Shown here one piece after another: positions 57,943 through 64,000 of a DNA stretch of 64,000 bases. Position 1 is the stretch's first letter; the number at the start of each line of letters is the position of its first letter. The stretch spans positions 186,001-250,000 of the forward strand of contig JAPLTX010000047.1 in NCBI GenBank assembly GCA_026397915.1, in the 5' to 3' direction. Origin of the DNA: Verrucomicrobiota bacterium. GTDB taxonomy: Bacteria > Verrucomicrobiota > Verrucomicrobiia > CAIQCK01. Position numbers and translations under genes: made by a program. The notes beneath the pieces are model-generated. The model was not told the DNA's origin and did no database searches. It saw only the letters and a list, made by a program, of their open reading frames with translations.

Positions 57943-58716
57943 ATGAAACTTCATCACGCCATCATTCAGGCCATCCTCGCTCCATTCGGTCTGTGGAAAG
58001 GGAACTTGAAACTTGGCAGCCATAAGGTGACATCGCTTTGCGGGCTGCTGGGAGCGGCTGTGCTGAGCGGCGGCTGTATTGTGACAGCGCTTCCATATCA
58101 CGGGCAGAAAGGGGAGCCGTATTCGTTGCTGAACCACTTTGTCAGCGAGATGGGATATGTCGGCGTGTCGAAGCTGGCGGATGTGTTCAATGGCTGTCTG
58201 ATCGTGGGCGGTCTGATTCTGGCGGTATTCATGTTTGGTCTCGGTCGGCATTTTCGAACAAGGTGGGGTTATGCGGCTGCTGCATTGGGTGTGGTGTCCG
58301 GCATTTCAGGCAGTTTTGCCGGCTGCATCCCGATGAATTACCTGGTGCCTCATCTCACGGCAGCTTATGGGTTTTTCTTCGGCGGACTGATCACGGTCGG
58401 ACTGTTCAGTTTCATCATCGGTGGCGACAAAGGAAACAAACTGCCCCAATGGCTGGTGATTCCGGGTCTGTTTGCGTGCGCAAGCTTTGGCGCGTTCCTT
58501 GCGCTTCCGGTGATTACCGGCAAGAACTATATCGCGATATTCTTCTCGCCTCGGTTTGTGCGGCCGGACATCTGGGTGATTGCCGTTCTTGAATGGCTGG
58601 TGTTTCTGGCAACGATGGCGTGGATTGTCCTGGTATCTGCGTGTCTGGGAGCGCGTCGCTCAAATCAGACAGAACGCGGCGAGGTGGCTGATTCGCTTCC
58701 GGCGTCGCGTTTCTAG
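57943..58716 (+). CDS. DUF998-like membrane protein
   Basis: A 257-residue integral membrane protein with about six to seven spans, among them VTSLCGLLGAAVLSGGCIVTA, ADVFNGCLIVGGLILAVFMFG, WGYAAAALGVVSGISGSFAG and LLVFLATMAWIVLVSACL. The loop YSLLNHFVSEMGYVGVSKLADVFNGCL is characteristic of DUF998 proteins. Its function is unknown. ATG 57943 starts the folded region; the longer frame from 57898 is without support. It is divergent from the antitoxin gene and convergent with the oxidoreductase gene. Confidence 0.78.
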   Translation: MKLHHAIIQAILAPFGLWKGNLKLGSHKVTSLCGLLGAAVLSGGCIVTALPYHGQKGEPYSLLNHFVSEMGYVGVSKLADVFNGCLIVGGLILAVFMFGLGRHFRTRWGYAAAALGVVSGISGSFAGCIPMNYLVPHLTAAYGFFFGGLITVGLFSFIIGGDKGNKLPQWLVIPGLFACASFGAFLALPVITGKNYIAIFFSPRFVRPDIWVIAVLEWLVFLATMAWIVLVSACLGARRSNQTERGEVADSLPASRF

Positions 58717-58726
58717 GAACGACGCG

Positions 58727-60043
58727 TCACAGCATCCACGGGCTGCGCATGGTGCGCGAGAGCATCTGTTGAGCGGAGGTGTCGTTGATGACGCTCTCGG
58801 TTTCTGGGTTCCAGCGAATCTTCCGGCCGAGCAGCATCGCGATGTTGCCCAAGTGACCGACGGTGATCGAGCGCTGCGCGACCTCGATGTTCGAGATGGG
58901 CGTGCCGCGGCTCTTCACGCAATTGAGGAAGTTGTGGCGATGACCCTGCCTGTCCGCCAGGTTGCGCGTCATGCCGTTGTCGAACTGCAGCCGGAGCAGG
59001 CTTTTCGGCTCCGCGTCCACGCGGCTGCGATCCACGTGAACCCATCCCTTGTCGCCAAAGAAGCGGACGCCGTTCTTGAAAACATCCTCGCTGGCCACCG
59101 TCATTGTCTGGCCACTGGCGAAGCGGCATTCGAAGCGATAGGAGATCGGCGTGTCCCACAAACCTTCCGTGGGAAACTTCCCGGTGCCTTCCACCTCGAC
59201 CGGCCCGGTCTCTTCCGTGCCGAGGCCCCATTGTGCGATGTCAATGTGATGCGCGCCCCAGTCGGTGATCTGCCCGCCGGCGTAGTCGCTGATCCAGCGG
59301 AAGTTGAAATGGCAACGCTTCTCCGTGTAAGGCGCCCACGGCGCGGGGCCGAGCCACATCTCGTAATCAAACCCCTCCGGCACCGGCATGACCGGCTCAT
59401 CGCCCGTGGTTGGGCCGAAACCGATGCCCACCTCCGCGCGCTGCACCCGCCCGATGGCGCCGCTGCGGACCAGTTCGCAGGCAAAGCGGAAATGCGGCAC
59501 CGACCGCTGCCAACTGCCCGTCTGCCACACCCGCCCGAACCGCTTCACCGCGTTCACCATCGCGCGGCCTTCGGCGACCGTCGGCGCCAGCGGTTTCTCG
59601 CCGTAGATGTCCTTGCCGGCGGTCGCGCCCATGATGGCGGGGATGGAATGCCAATGGTCCGGCACCGACAGGCAGAGCAGGTCAATGTCCTTGCGGGCGA
59701 TCACCTCGCGGAAATCGCGATACTGCGCGCAGCCGGTGTCGCTGTAATAGCGGTTGACCTCCTCCGCGCCTGCCTTCAACCGCGCCGCGTCCACATCGCA
59801 CACCGCCGTGATCTGGCAATCGTCCTCGTTGAGGAAACCTTTCAGGTTGCGCAACCCCATGCTGCCGATGCCGATGATGGCGAGCGTGAGCCGCTTGCTG
59901 GGCGCGGGCCGGGATTCGTTACCGAGCGCGGAGGCGGGGATCAACAACGGCGCGCCGCTAATGGCTGCCGTGGCCGCAGCCGCGCGCTTGAGCCAGAGCC
60001 GCCGGCTCATCGGGCGGGCCGCGTGTTTTGAATTGTTCATCAT
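58727..60043 (-). CDS. Tat-exported Gfo/Idh/MocA oxidoreductase
   Basis: A 438-residue NAD(P)-dependent oxidoreductase acting on sugars or related polyols. The N-terminus has a twin-arginine signal (SRRLWLKRAAAATAAISGAPLLI...ALG). The Rossmann motif is LTLAIIGIGSMGLRNL, the catalytic lysine is in the EKPLAPTVAEG signature, and the C-terminal domain has WISDYAGGQITDWGAHHIDI. Families of exported Gfo/Idh proteins are heavily expanded in Verrucomicrobia and Planctomycetes and often sit near glycan-degradation genes. A first ATG at 60043 and a second at 60040 are adjacent. Confidence 0.9.
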   Translation of the reverse strand: MMNNSKHAARPMSRRLWLKRAAAATAAISGAPLLIPASALGNESRPAPSKRLTLAIIGIGSMGLRNLKGFLNEDDCQITAVCDVDAARLKAGAEEVNRYYSDTGCAQYRDFREVIARKDIDLLCLSVPDHWHSIPAIMGATAGKDIYGEKPLAPTVAEGRAMVNAVKRFGRVWQTGSWQRSVPHFRFACELVRSGAIGRVQRAEVGIGFGPTTGDEPVMPVPEGFDYEMWLGPAPWAPYTEKRCHFNFRWISDYAGGQITDWGAHHIDIAQWGLGTEETGPVEVEGTGKFPTEGLWDTPISYRFECRFASGQTMTVASEDVFKNGVRFFGDKGWVHVDRSRVDAEPKSLLRLQFDNGMTRNLADRQGHRHNFLNCVKSRGTPISNIEVAQRSITVGHLGNIAMLLGRKIRWNPETESVINDTSAQQMLSRTMRSPWML

Positions 60044-60047
60044 ATTG

Positions 60048-60401
60048 TCACATACCTCTTGATAGAAGTGAGCCGAGACGGCCGATAATCTGACCGGAAA
60101 GGCACTGGATGATTACGGCGTATCCGATGATAAGACCTGCCAGTGCTACGGCGCTTTTCTGGGGTGATCGGTTGATGTCGAGTCGTCGTCGGGCGATATG
60201 ACCGCAAACTGCGGCGAGAGCGCCGCCAACCGGCTGAAGGACCAGTAGCATCATCAGCACATAGTCAGGCAGCGTGCTGTGTGTTTGGAGCATAGCCGTC
60301 ATGAAGATTGGCCCGAGGAGTGACGGTCCGAGCAATGCTATCAAGGCACTGATCAGAGATGCTGTTGCAAGAGCGCTTCCTCTATTGTTTGTCTCATTCA
60401 T
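60048..60401 (-). CDS. Small unknown two- to three-span membrane protein (DUF4190-like)
   Basis: A 117-residue membrane protein with spans near 14-38 (ASLISALIALLGPSLLGPIFMTA), 47-68 (YVLMMLLVLQPVGGALAAVCG) and 85-105 (AVALAGLIIGYAVIIQCLSG). The GHIARRRLD...AVALAGLIIGY pattern recalls DUF4190-type proteins (GxxARRxI...AxxGLxLGY). Function is unknown. ATG 60401 (MNETNN) is preferred; the frame extends to 60425. It lies just upstream of the oxidoreductase gene on the same strand. Confidence 0.65.
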   Translation of the reverse strand: MNETNNRGSALATASLISALIALLGPSLLGPIFMTAMLQTHSTLPDYVLMMLLVLQPVGGALAAVCGHIARRRLDINRSPQKSAVALAGLIIGYAVIIQCLSGQIIGRLGSLLSRGM

Positions 60402-60584
60402 TTTGTTCTCTTGGTCCAACATCAATCTGAACGCCAGATTTGCACTTCTGCGCGCTGCTGAGAAGCGAATTATTGGTGGAAGCTTCCATGAAATTCATCC
60501 GTCTCTGTCGAGCAAGCGCCGCGTGCCCTGACTGTGCCGGCTGCATCGTTGACCGGTGCCCGCCCTTTGCCTACACTGCGCGCT

Positions 60585-61457
60585 ATGCGGATCTCCGCTG
60601 CAACCAAGAAACCCGCTCCAGGCTCCAAGCCGGTCAGGGGGATGCGCTCCCGGACCGCCGCCGTTCTCGCGGCAGTCAGGAAGCACGGCAGCACCAAGAC
60701 CTACGACGAAATCGCTGCGATGTTGGGCACGACGCTGTATCGCATCGCTTCTTTGGCCGCGCGCTACGGCATCAAGAAGCCTTACGTGGCGGGCAAGCTG
60801 CGCGCGAAACAGCGCCTCCAGCACAGGCCCGACAACGCCACCATCCTCGCGACGATCAAGGCACACGCCACCACCAAGTCACGAAGGGAGATTGCGGCGT
60901 TGCTGGGCGTGTCACTGTGTTGTATTTGCTATGTGATGCGCCGAGCCGGTTTCAAGAAGCCCCTCGTTCAAAGCAAGCGTCTCGCCACACTGGCCCATCA
61001 GCGAGAGATCGTCCTGGCCCATGGCTCGACGCACTCGTTGGTCGAGCTTGGCCGGATGCTGGGCGTGTGCAGACAACGCGCGTGGCAGATCTGCAACAGG
61101 TGGCGGGTCAAGCGGAAGAAATATGTCTATTCGAAGTTTGGCTGGATGAGCAGCCGCCAGCTCCGCAAGCTGGCCCGCCAACCGGATAAATCGTTGGCCG
61201 CGATTGCTGCAGAAGCAGGAGCGACGGGAACGGCACTGGCGAAAGAACTGCACCGCCGCGGCATCGAGCCGTTCACCAAACGAGAGCGTAACGCAAGGCT
61301 GTTGAAGAAAGGGATGGGCTTCTGCAGTCTTTGCCGACGGGCCAAACCGTTCGATCAGTTCAGGCGCGGCGACAGCCGTTCAAGCCGTTTAGATAATCGT
61401 TGTTTGGAGTGTCGCAGGGTTTGCGCCGCACAGTGGCGAAAGCGAAGATTAAAATGA
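60585..61457 (+). CDS. Protein with four helix-turn-helix-like repeats and a C-terminal zinc motif
   Basis: A 290-residue basic protein not recognised as a known family. Four HTH-like units are visible at about residues 23-63 (KTYDEIAAMLGTTLYRIASLA), 84-124 (SRREIAALLGVSLCCICYVM), 140-175 (SLVELGRMLGVCRQRAWQIC) and 190-228 (SLAAIAAEAGATGTALAKEL). The C-terminus has a CxxC-x22-CxxC zinc pattern (Cys247, 250, 273, 276) with FCSLCRRAKPFDQF, as found before HNH nuclease domains, but no HNH follows. It probably binds DNA. It is isolated in an accessory region. Confidence 0.7.
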   Translation: MRISAATKKPAPGSKPVRGMRSRTAAVLAAVRKHGSTKTYDEIAAMLGTTLYRIASLAARYGIKKPYVAGKLRAKQRLQHRPDNATILATIKAHATTKSRREIAALLGVSLCCICYVMRRAGFKKPLVQSKRLATLAHQREIVLAHGSTHSLVELGRMLGVCRQRAWQICNRWRVKRKKYVYSKFGWMSSRQLRKLARQPDKSLAAIAAEAGATGTALAKELHRRGIEPFTKRERNARLLKKGMGFCSLCRRAKPFDQFRRGDSRSSRLDNRCLECRRVCAAQWRKRRLK

Positions 61458-61530
61458 ACAGTGGCGCGGGGGCAGGGGAAGCAAATCGTTAGCTGGGCGG
61501 CGGAGCCGCAACTCAACAAGGCGGGGCGAA

Positions 61531-61815
61531 ATGAGTCGAGCCTCGGCGGCCCAAGGAGAGACCGCCGAGGCTCTGTTGGGTGATGCGGGCATCACCGCCA
61601 GCGGCACCGGCGAAAGCGTCTGGGTCAGCGCCGACGGCGTCTGGCACTTCATGGCGGGCATCGAGACCCCCAGCGGCATGGTCACCGGCCAGCAACTCAC
61701 CGACGCCACCGCCGGCACCAGCGCCGTCGCAACGCTCGACGCGCCGTATGACGACCCGGAGAAGGAAGCGTTGCGGCAAAAGCTCAACGAGCTGATTCTG
61801 GCGCAGCGCCGATGA
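61531..61815 (+). CDS. Small unknown protein with charged C-terminal helix
   Basis: A 94-residue protein of no recognised family: a Gly/Ala/Thr-rich N-terminal part with VSADGVWHFMAGIETPSGMV and a C-terminal helix ending KLNELILAQRR. A similar end, KLDELIGALRR, with the same following DNA is repeated at 61980-62032, so this ending belongs to a repeated module. Codon use looks protein-like. It lies 73 bases after the zinc-protein gene on the same strand. Confidence 0.5.
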   Translation: MSRASAAQGETAEALLGDAGITASGTGESVWVSADGVWHFMAGIETPSGMVTGQQLTDATAGTSAVATLDAPYDDPEKEALRQKLNELILAQRR

Positions 61816-61820
61816 GAGAG

Positions 61821-61845
61821 TTGTAGTGTCGGGCGTCTCGCCCGA
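61821..61845. repeat. REP-like palindrome, GTCGGGCGTCTCGCCCGA family
   Basis: TTGTAGT followed by GTCGGGCGTCTCGCCCGA, a hairpin of about 7 bp with loop TCTC-type centre. It starts 6 bases after the stop of the gene at 61531 and could act as its terminator or as a mobile palindrome. Other copies are at 62039-62063, 62069-62092, 62137-62162 and within 15461-15594. Confidence 0.85.
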
Positions 61846-61850
61846 AGTGA

Positions 61851-61920
61851 AACCACAGATGGACACAGATGAACGCGGATGGGGTAATCTTCATCGGTGT
61901 GAATCTGTGTTCATCAGTGG
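61851..61920. repeat. Long imperfect inverted repeat of the CCACAGATGGACACAGATG type
   Basis: The left arm CCACAGATGGACACAGATGA (61853-61872) pairs imperfectly with the right arm GTGAATCTGTGTTCATCAGTGG (ends 61920). Repeats of this kind (ATCTGTGTTCATCTGTGG) are scattered in many environmental bacterial genomes. Noncoding. Confidence 0.75.
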
Positions 61921-61979
61921 CTTTTCTTAATGCGTCGTCAGCCGGAGAATGGTCCCGAAGCCGGACGCGAAAGAGCGAG

Positions 61980-62032
61980 ATGCAAGCCATCGCCAACAAG
62001 CTCGATGAGTTGATCGGTGCGCTGCGCCGATG
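61980..62032 (+). pseudogene. Duplicate of the C-terminal end of the 61531 gene
   Basis: The bases 61980-62032 read MQAIANKLDELIGALRR and stop, closely resembling the end of the preceding gene (KLNELILAQRR) at codon level, and both are followed by GAGTTGTAG plus a GTCGGGCGTCTCGCCCGA palindrome. No start region or upstream body is conserved, so it is a fragment or a tiny gene of 17 codons. Confidence 0.45.
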
Positions 62033-62038
62033 AGCGAG

Positions 62039-62092
62039 TTGTAGAGTCGGGCGTCTCGCCCGAAGGCCTTATAGTGTCGGGTCTCGCCCGAC
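62039..62092. repeat. Two adjacent REP-like palindromes
   Basis: TTGTAGA plus GTCGGGCGTCTCGCCCGA at 62039-62063 and a shortened version lacking four central bases (GTGTCGGGTCTCGCCCGAC) at 62074-62092. Same family as 61821-61845. Confidence 0.85.
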
Positions 62093-62136
62093 GGGACTTC
62101 TCTAATGCGAAACGGGATTCAAACCGCTGCGGTTGC

Positions 62137-62238
62137 TCGGCCGAGACGGCCGACCCTACAAACGCCGATGCTGTAGGCCGGGTCCCCGACCCGGCGAAAT
62201 CATCATGAACAACCGCCACGTCGGGGACGTGGCCTACA
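62137..62238. repeat. Three further palindromes: GGCCGAGACGGCC, GCCGGGTCCCCGACCCGGC and CCACGTCGGGGACGTGG
   Basis: TCGGCCGAGACGGCCGACCC with CTACAA (62137-62162); TGTAGGCCGGGTCCCCGACC with CGGC (62172-62195); and CCACGTCGGGGACGTGG with CCTACA (62216-62238). The last two face each other as an inverted pair, TGTAGG outward left and CCTACA outward right, like the pair at 16203/16456. Confidence 0.85.
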
Positions 62239-62264
62239 CCTCTTCTCGCCTCCGCGCCGTTTAA

Positions 62265-62336
62265 GGTGGAGCGCGACCTCCGGGCGCGCTATGCTGGGAC
62301 TCAACAACAGCCACCGCGCCCGGAGGTCGCGGTCCA
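62265..62336. repeat. 72-bp hairpin repeat of the GGTGGAGCGCGACCTCCGGG family (copy 2)
   Basis: The left arm is identical over 24 bases to copy 1 at 14836; the right arm CGCGCCCGGAGGTCGCGGTC closes the hairpin. The loops of the two copies are unrelated, so the arms are the conserved part. Confidence 0.85.
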
Positions 62337-62340
62337 GCTA

Positions 62341-62450
62341 TGCTTCTTTGCTTCCTTTTCCTCAACTCTTCACTCTTCACTTTGAACTCTTAACTTTCCC
62401 CTTTTCACTCTTCATTCTTCACTCGCCCCCGTGCTATCTTTCCCCCGTCA
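62341..62450. other. Pyrimidine-rich tract with CTTCACTCTTCACTTT-type repeats
   Basis: About 100 bases of C and T rich sequence with repeated ACTCTTCACT and TTGAACTCTTAACTTT words on the plus strand. It precedes the gene at 62491. It closes a 675-base gene-poor stretch (61816-62490) that is almost wholly repeats. Confidence 0.6.
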
Positions 62451-62490
62451 TGCGCTTGGGAAAATCATCCGATGTGAAAGGGCGCGCGGC

Positions 62491-63429
62491 ATGAACCTCC
62501 TCTGCCGCCCACTGGTTCTGTTCTTGCTCCTCGCGTTGACTGGTTTGGATGCGATGGCGCAAGCTGACTGCGATGCTGCGGTCACGGTTTGGAAAGCCAA
62601 GGAACGAACCGATTTCCCACACAGCGTCAACGGCCACTCGGAGTGGAAGCCTGTCACGATTGAACTTCATTCAACCATGCAGTCAGGAACGGTTCGCGTC
62701 GAAGGAAAAAAATCACTCTGGGAACTGAAGACTTCTTTCCCTCCTGGCTTGGTGAAGGGAGTCCCTTGGCACATCTCTAGAATACCAGTTGTTGGATTTA
62801 TCGCCCCCGGAGGGGGCATTTGGGTGGGGCCTGAAAAAGACTTTTACATCGAGAGTTCGGCAGGCGTGGTCGGCGCACAGTATCGTGGTGGGATATGCTG
62901 GTTTGAGAGCTTGGTTTACAAAAGGAGCCAAGCCAAGACAACCTTGGATGACTGCCTTAAGCTTTTTGAACGGCAGATAGATGGAACTACACTCGATCTA
63001 TTTAGTGGAGAGCAGGCAGTGACGCCAGAGGGAATACCCACAAGATGCGCGCGAACTCACATCACAAGTTTGTCCCCACACCTGGACTCGGAGATTCTTC
63101 TCAACATGCCGTGGGCACCCGACGCTCCACCCGGTGATGTTCATTTGACTGGCGTCCAAGTGACGGGAAACACGCTCCGATTGGATTTGAGGTCTAGGCG
63201 AGACGGTTTATTCATAGTGAAGGGAGCAATGCAGACTAAGGAGTCGTTGTCCTCCACCGGGATCGTGGTCCAGATCAGGGCCGCCAACCGGCCGTCGGAA
63301 ATACTGACTATGAAGGTGCCATCCTCCAGCGGGCGGACGAGAGGGCAATATGTGGCAAGTGTATGGATTGATATTCCTTCCAAGACGGTCACTAAAGCTG
63401 AAGAGAACGGCAGATTTATGTGGCCATGA
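62491..63429 (+). CDS. Unknown exported protein
   Basis: A 312-residue protein with a signal peptide (LCRPLVLFLLLALTGLDAMAQA) and no recognised domain. The mature part has several cysteines (AQADCDAAV, GGICWFES, DDCLKLFE, TRCARTH) and a beta-rich pattern. Codon use differs somewhat from neighbours, with more A/T-ending codons, which may indicate foreign origin. ATG 62491; the longer frame from 62431 reads through the pyrimidine tract. Function unknown. Confidence 0.65.
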   Translation: MNLLCRPLVLFLLLALTGLDAMAQADCDAAVTVWKAKERTDFPHSVNGHSEWKPVTIELHSTMQSGTVRVEGKKSLWELKTSFPPGLVKGVPWHISRIPVVGFIAPGGGIWVGPEKDFYIESSAGVVGAQYRGGICWFESLVYKRSQAKTTLDDCLKLFERQIDGTTLDLFSGEQAVTPEGIPTRCARTHITSLSPHLDSEILLNMPWAPDAPPGDVHLTGVQVTGNTLRLDLRSRRDGLFIVKGAMQTKESLSSTGIVVQIRAANRPSEILTMKVPSSSGRTRGQYVASVWIDIPSKTVTKAEENGRFMWP

Positions 63430-63480
63430 CAATAAAGACAGAAACCGACGGCGAACCACTGGAAACTCCATCGCTCAACC

Positions 63481-63618
63481 ATGAACTCCACTCATTCTCT
63501 CCATCGAAGAATCAGCAGCCTGACACTGACCGCGGCCCTGGCCTTGTCGTGTCTCGCGCTCGCTGCTCTCGCGGCTAACGACGCGGCGTATTCGACGAGT
63601 TGTCGTTGTTCTTCTTGA
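63481..63618 (+). CDS. Tiny exported peptide or truncated secreted-protein start
   Basis: A 45-residue frame: MNSTHSLHRRISSLTLTAAL, a hydrophobic stretch to about residue 32 (a good signal peptide with a cleavage-like ALAANDA), and a short tail with two cysteines (TSCRCSS). It could be a secreted mini-peptide or the left-over N-terminus of a lost secreted protein. No Shine-Dalgarno is evident. Confidence 0.3.
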   Translation: MNSTHSLHRRISSLTLTAALALSCLALAALAANDAAYSTSCRCSS

Positions 63619-63650
63619 GTCGGGGCGAAGTTCCGCTAGTGTGAGGGGTG

Positions 63651-64000
63651 ATGCTGAAATGCGACTTTCATATCCACGCGCGCGAGGATGCGCTGGATTG
63701 CTGCGACTACAGCGCGCAGGAGCTGGTCGAGAAGGCGGCGGCGCTGAAGTTCGATGTGCTGGCGTTCACGTTTCATGGACAGGTGCTGGACGATCCGGCG
63801 GTGACGGCGTTTGCGCGGGAGCGGGGGATACTGCTGATTCCCGGTTGCGAGGTGTTTGTGGAGCGGCGGGAGGTGTTGTGCCTGAACATCACGCAGGCCG
63901 AGGTGGACCGGATACGGACGTTTGCGGACTTGCGCGCGTGGAAGAGGGCCAAGGGCGAGGCGGGGCTGGTGATCGCGCCGCATCCGTTTTATCCGGTGCC
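63651..64000 (+). CDS. PHP-domain phosphoesterase (runs off right edge)
   Basis: The first 116 residues of a PHP-domain protein: MLKCDFHIHAREDALDCCDY gives the metal-binding HxH motif, GCEVFVERREVLCLNI a further metal site, and IAPHPFYPV the next. PHP proteins are metal-dependent phosphoesterases acting on histidinol phosphate, nucleotides or DNA polymerase partners; the substrate cannot be told. A Shine-Dalgarno GAGGGG lies just before ATG 63651. The frame is open to the window end. Confidence 0.82.
   Translation, partial: MLKCDFHIHAREDALDCCDYSAQELVEKAAALKFDVLAFTFHGQVLDDPAVTAFARERGILLIPGCEVFVERREVLCLNITQAEVDRIRTFADLRAWKRAKGEAGLVIAPHPFYPV

Overview
This is a GC-rich chromosomal window from a Gram-negative, LPS-making bacterium. 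The gene set points to Verrucomicrobiota, probably the Pedosphaera/Limisphaerales side; this is inferred from content, not from a database search. Supporting features are the string pyrG-kdsA-kdsC-lptC-lptA-lptB-hpf-hprK-HPr-EI, an LpxC-FabZ fusion, a PEP-CTERM protein, a large Ser/Thr kinase with leucine-rich-repeat modules, XylR-type sugar regulators, many secreted glycoside hydrolases, and an unusual load of palindromic intergenic repeats.

Layout. 1-9.6 kb: one dense rightward operon for KDO synthesis, LPS transport, ribosome hibernation, a regulatory phosphotransferase chain (HprK, HPr, enzyme I, no EII seen), a sugar nucleotidyltransferase and metK, closed by a clear terminator at 9565-9597. 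9.6-14.7 kb: a Sel1 protein, then a leftward group (PEP-CTERM protein, small anchored protein, ispE, tRNA-Gln) and a 233-residue protein of unknown role. 13.7-16.5 kb: a repeat-rich zone with two inverted-repeat-bounded elements of about 200 bp, a 21-bp-period minisatellite, a 14-bp tandem array and several hairpin families around a stand-alone heptose adenylyltransferase gene. 16.5-31.7 kb: an MFS transporter, tRNA-Ser, a glycosyltransferase pair, a 1057-residue kinase divergent from cysE, a cysteine desulfurase, a UvrD-type helicase and small membrane proteins.

31.7-41.5 kb is a self-contained L-arabinose locus: a divergent XylR-family regulator, secreted GH51 arabinofuranosidase, a FucI-like isomerase in the place of AraA, ribulokinase, ribulose-5-phosphate 4-epimerase, secreted mutarotase and a sodium symporter. 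Arabinan side chains would be cut outside the cytoplasm, arabinose imported, then converted to xylulose-5-phosphate. 41.6-43.7 kb holds lpxC-fabZ and lpxA. 43.7-60 kb is a polysaccharide-degradation region: a GH106-like enzyme on the plus strand, then two leftward transcription units of secreted enzymes (agarase-like, GH42-like, alpha/beta hydrolase, DUF4838; and a GH39-like enzyme with a small secreted partner). Both units start behind a nearly identical 46-bp sequence (45 of 46 bases), which strongly suggests a shared regulator. A toxin-antitoxin pair, a DUF998 membrane protein and a Tat-exported Gfo/Idh/MocA oxidoreductase follow. 60-64 kb is accessory: a multi-HTH zinc protein, small unknown proteins, a 0.7-kb run of different intergenic repeats, and the start of a PHP-domain gene cut by the right edge.

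The most unusual features are the shared 46-bp element, the composite repeat zone at 13.7-16.5 kb, the second 21-bp array at 30.9 kb, and places where repeats supply part of a gene (the rfaE2 stop codon; the galM stop codon and the symporter ribosome binding site).
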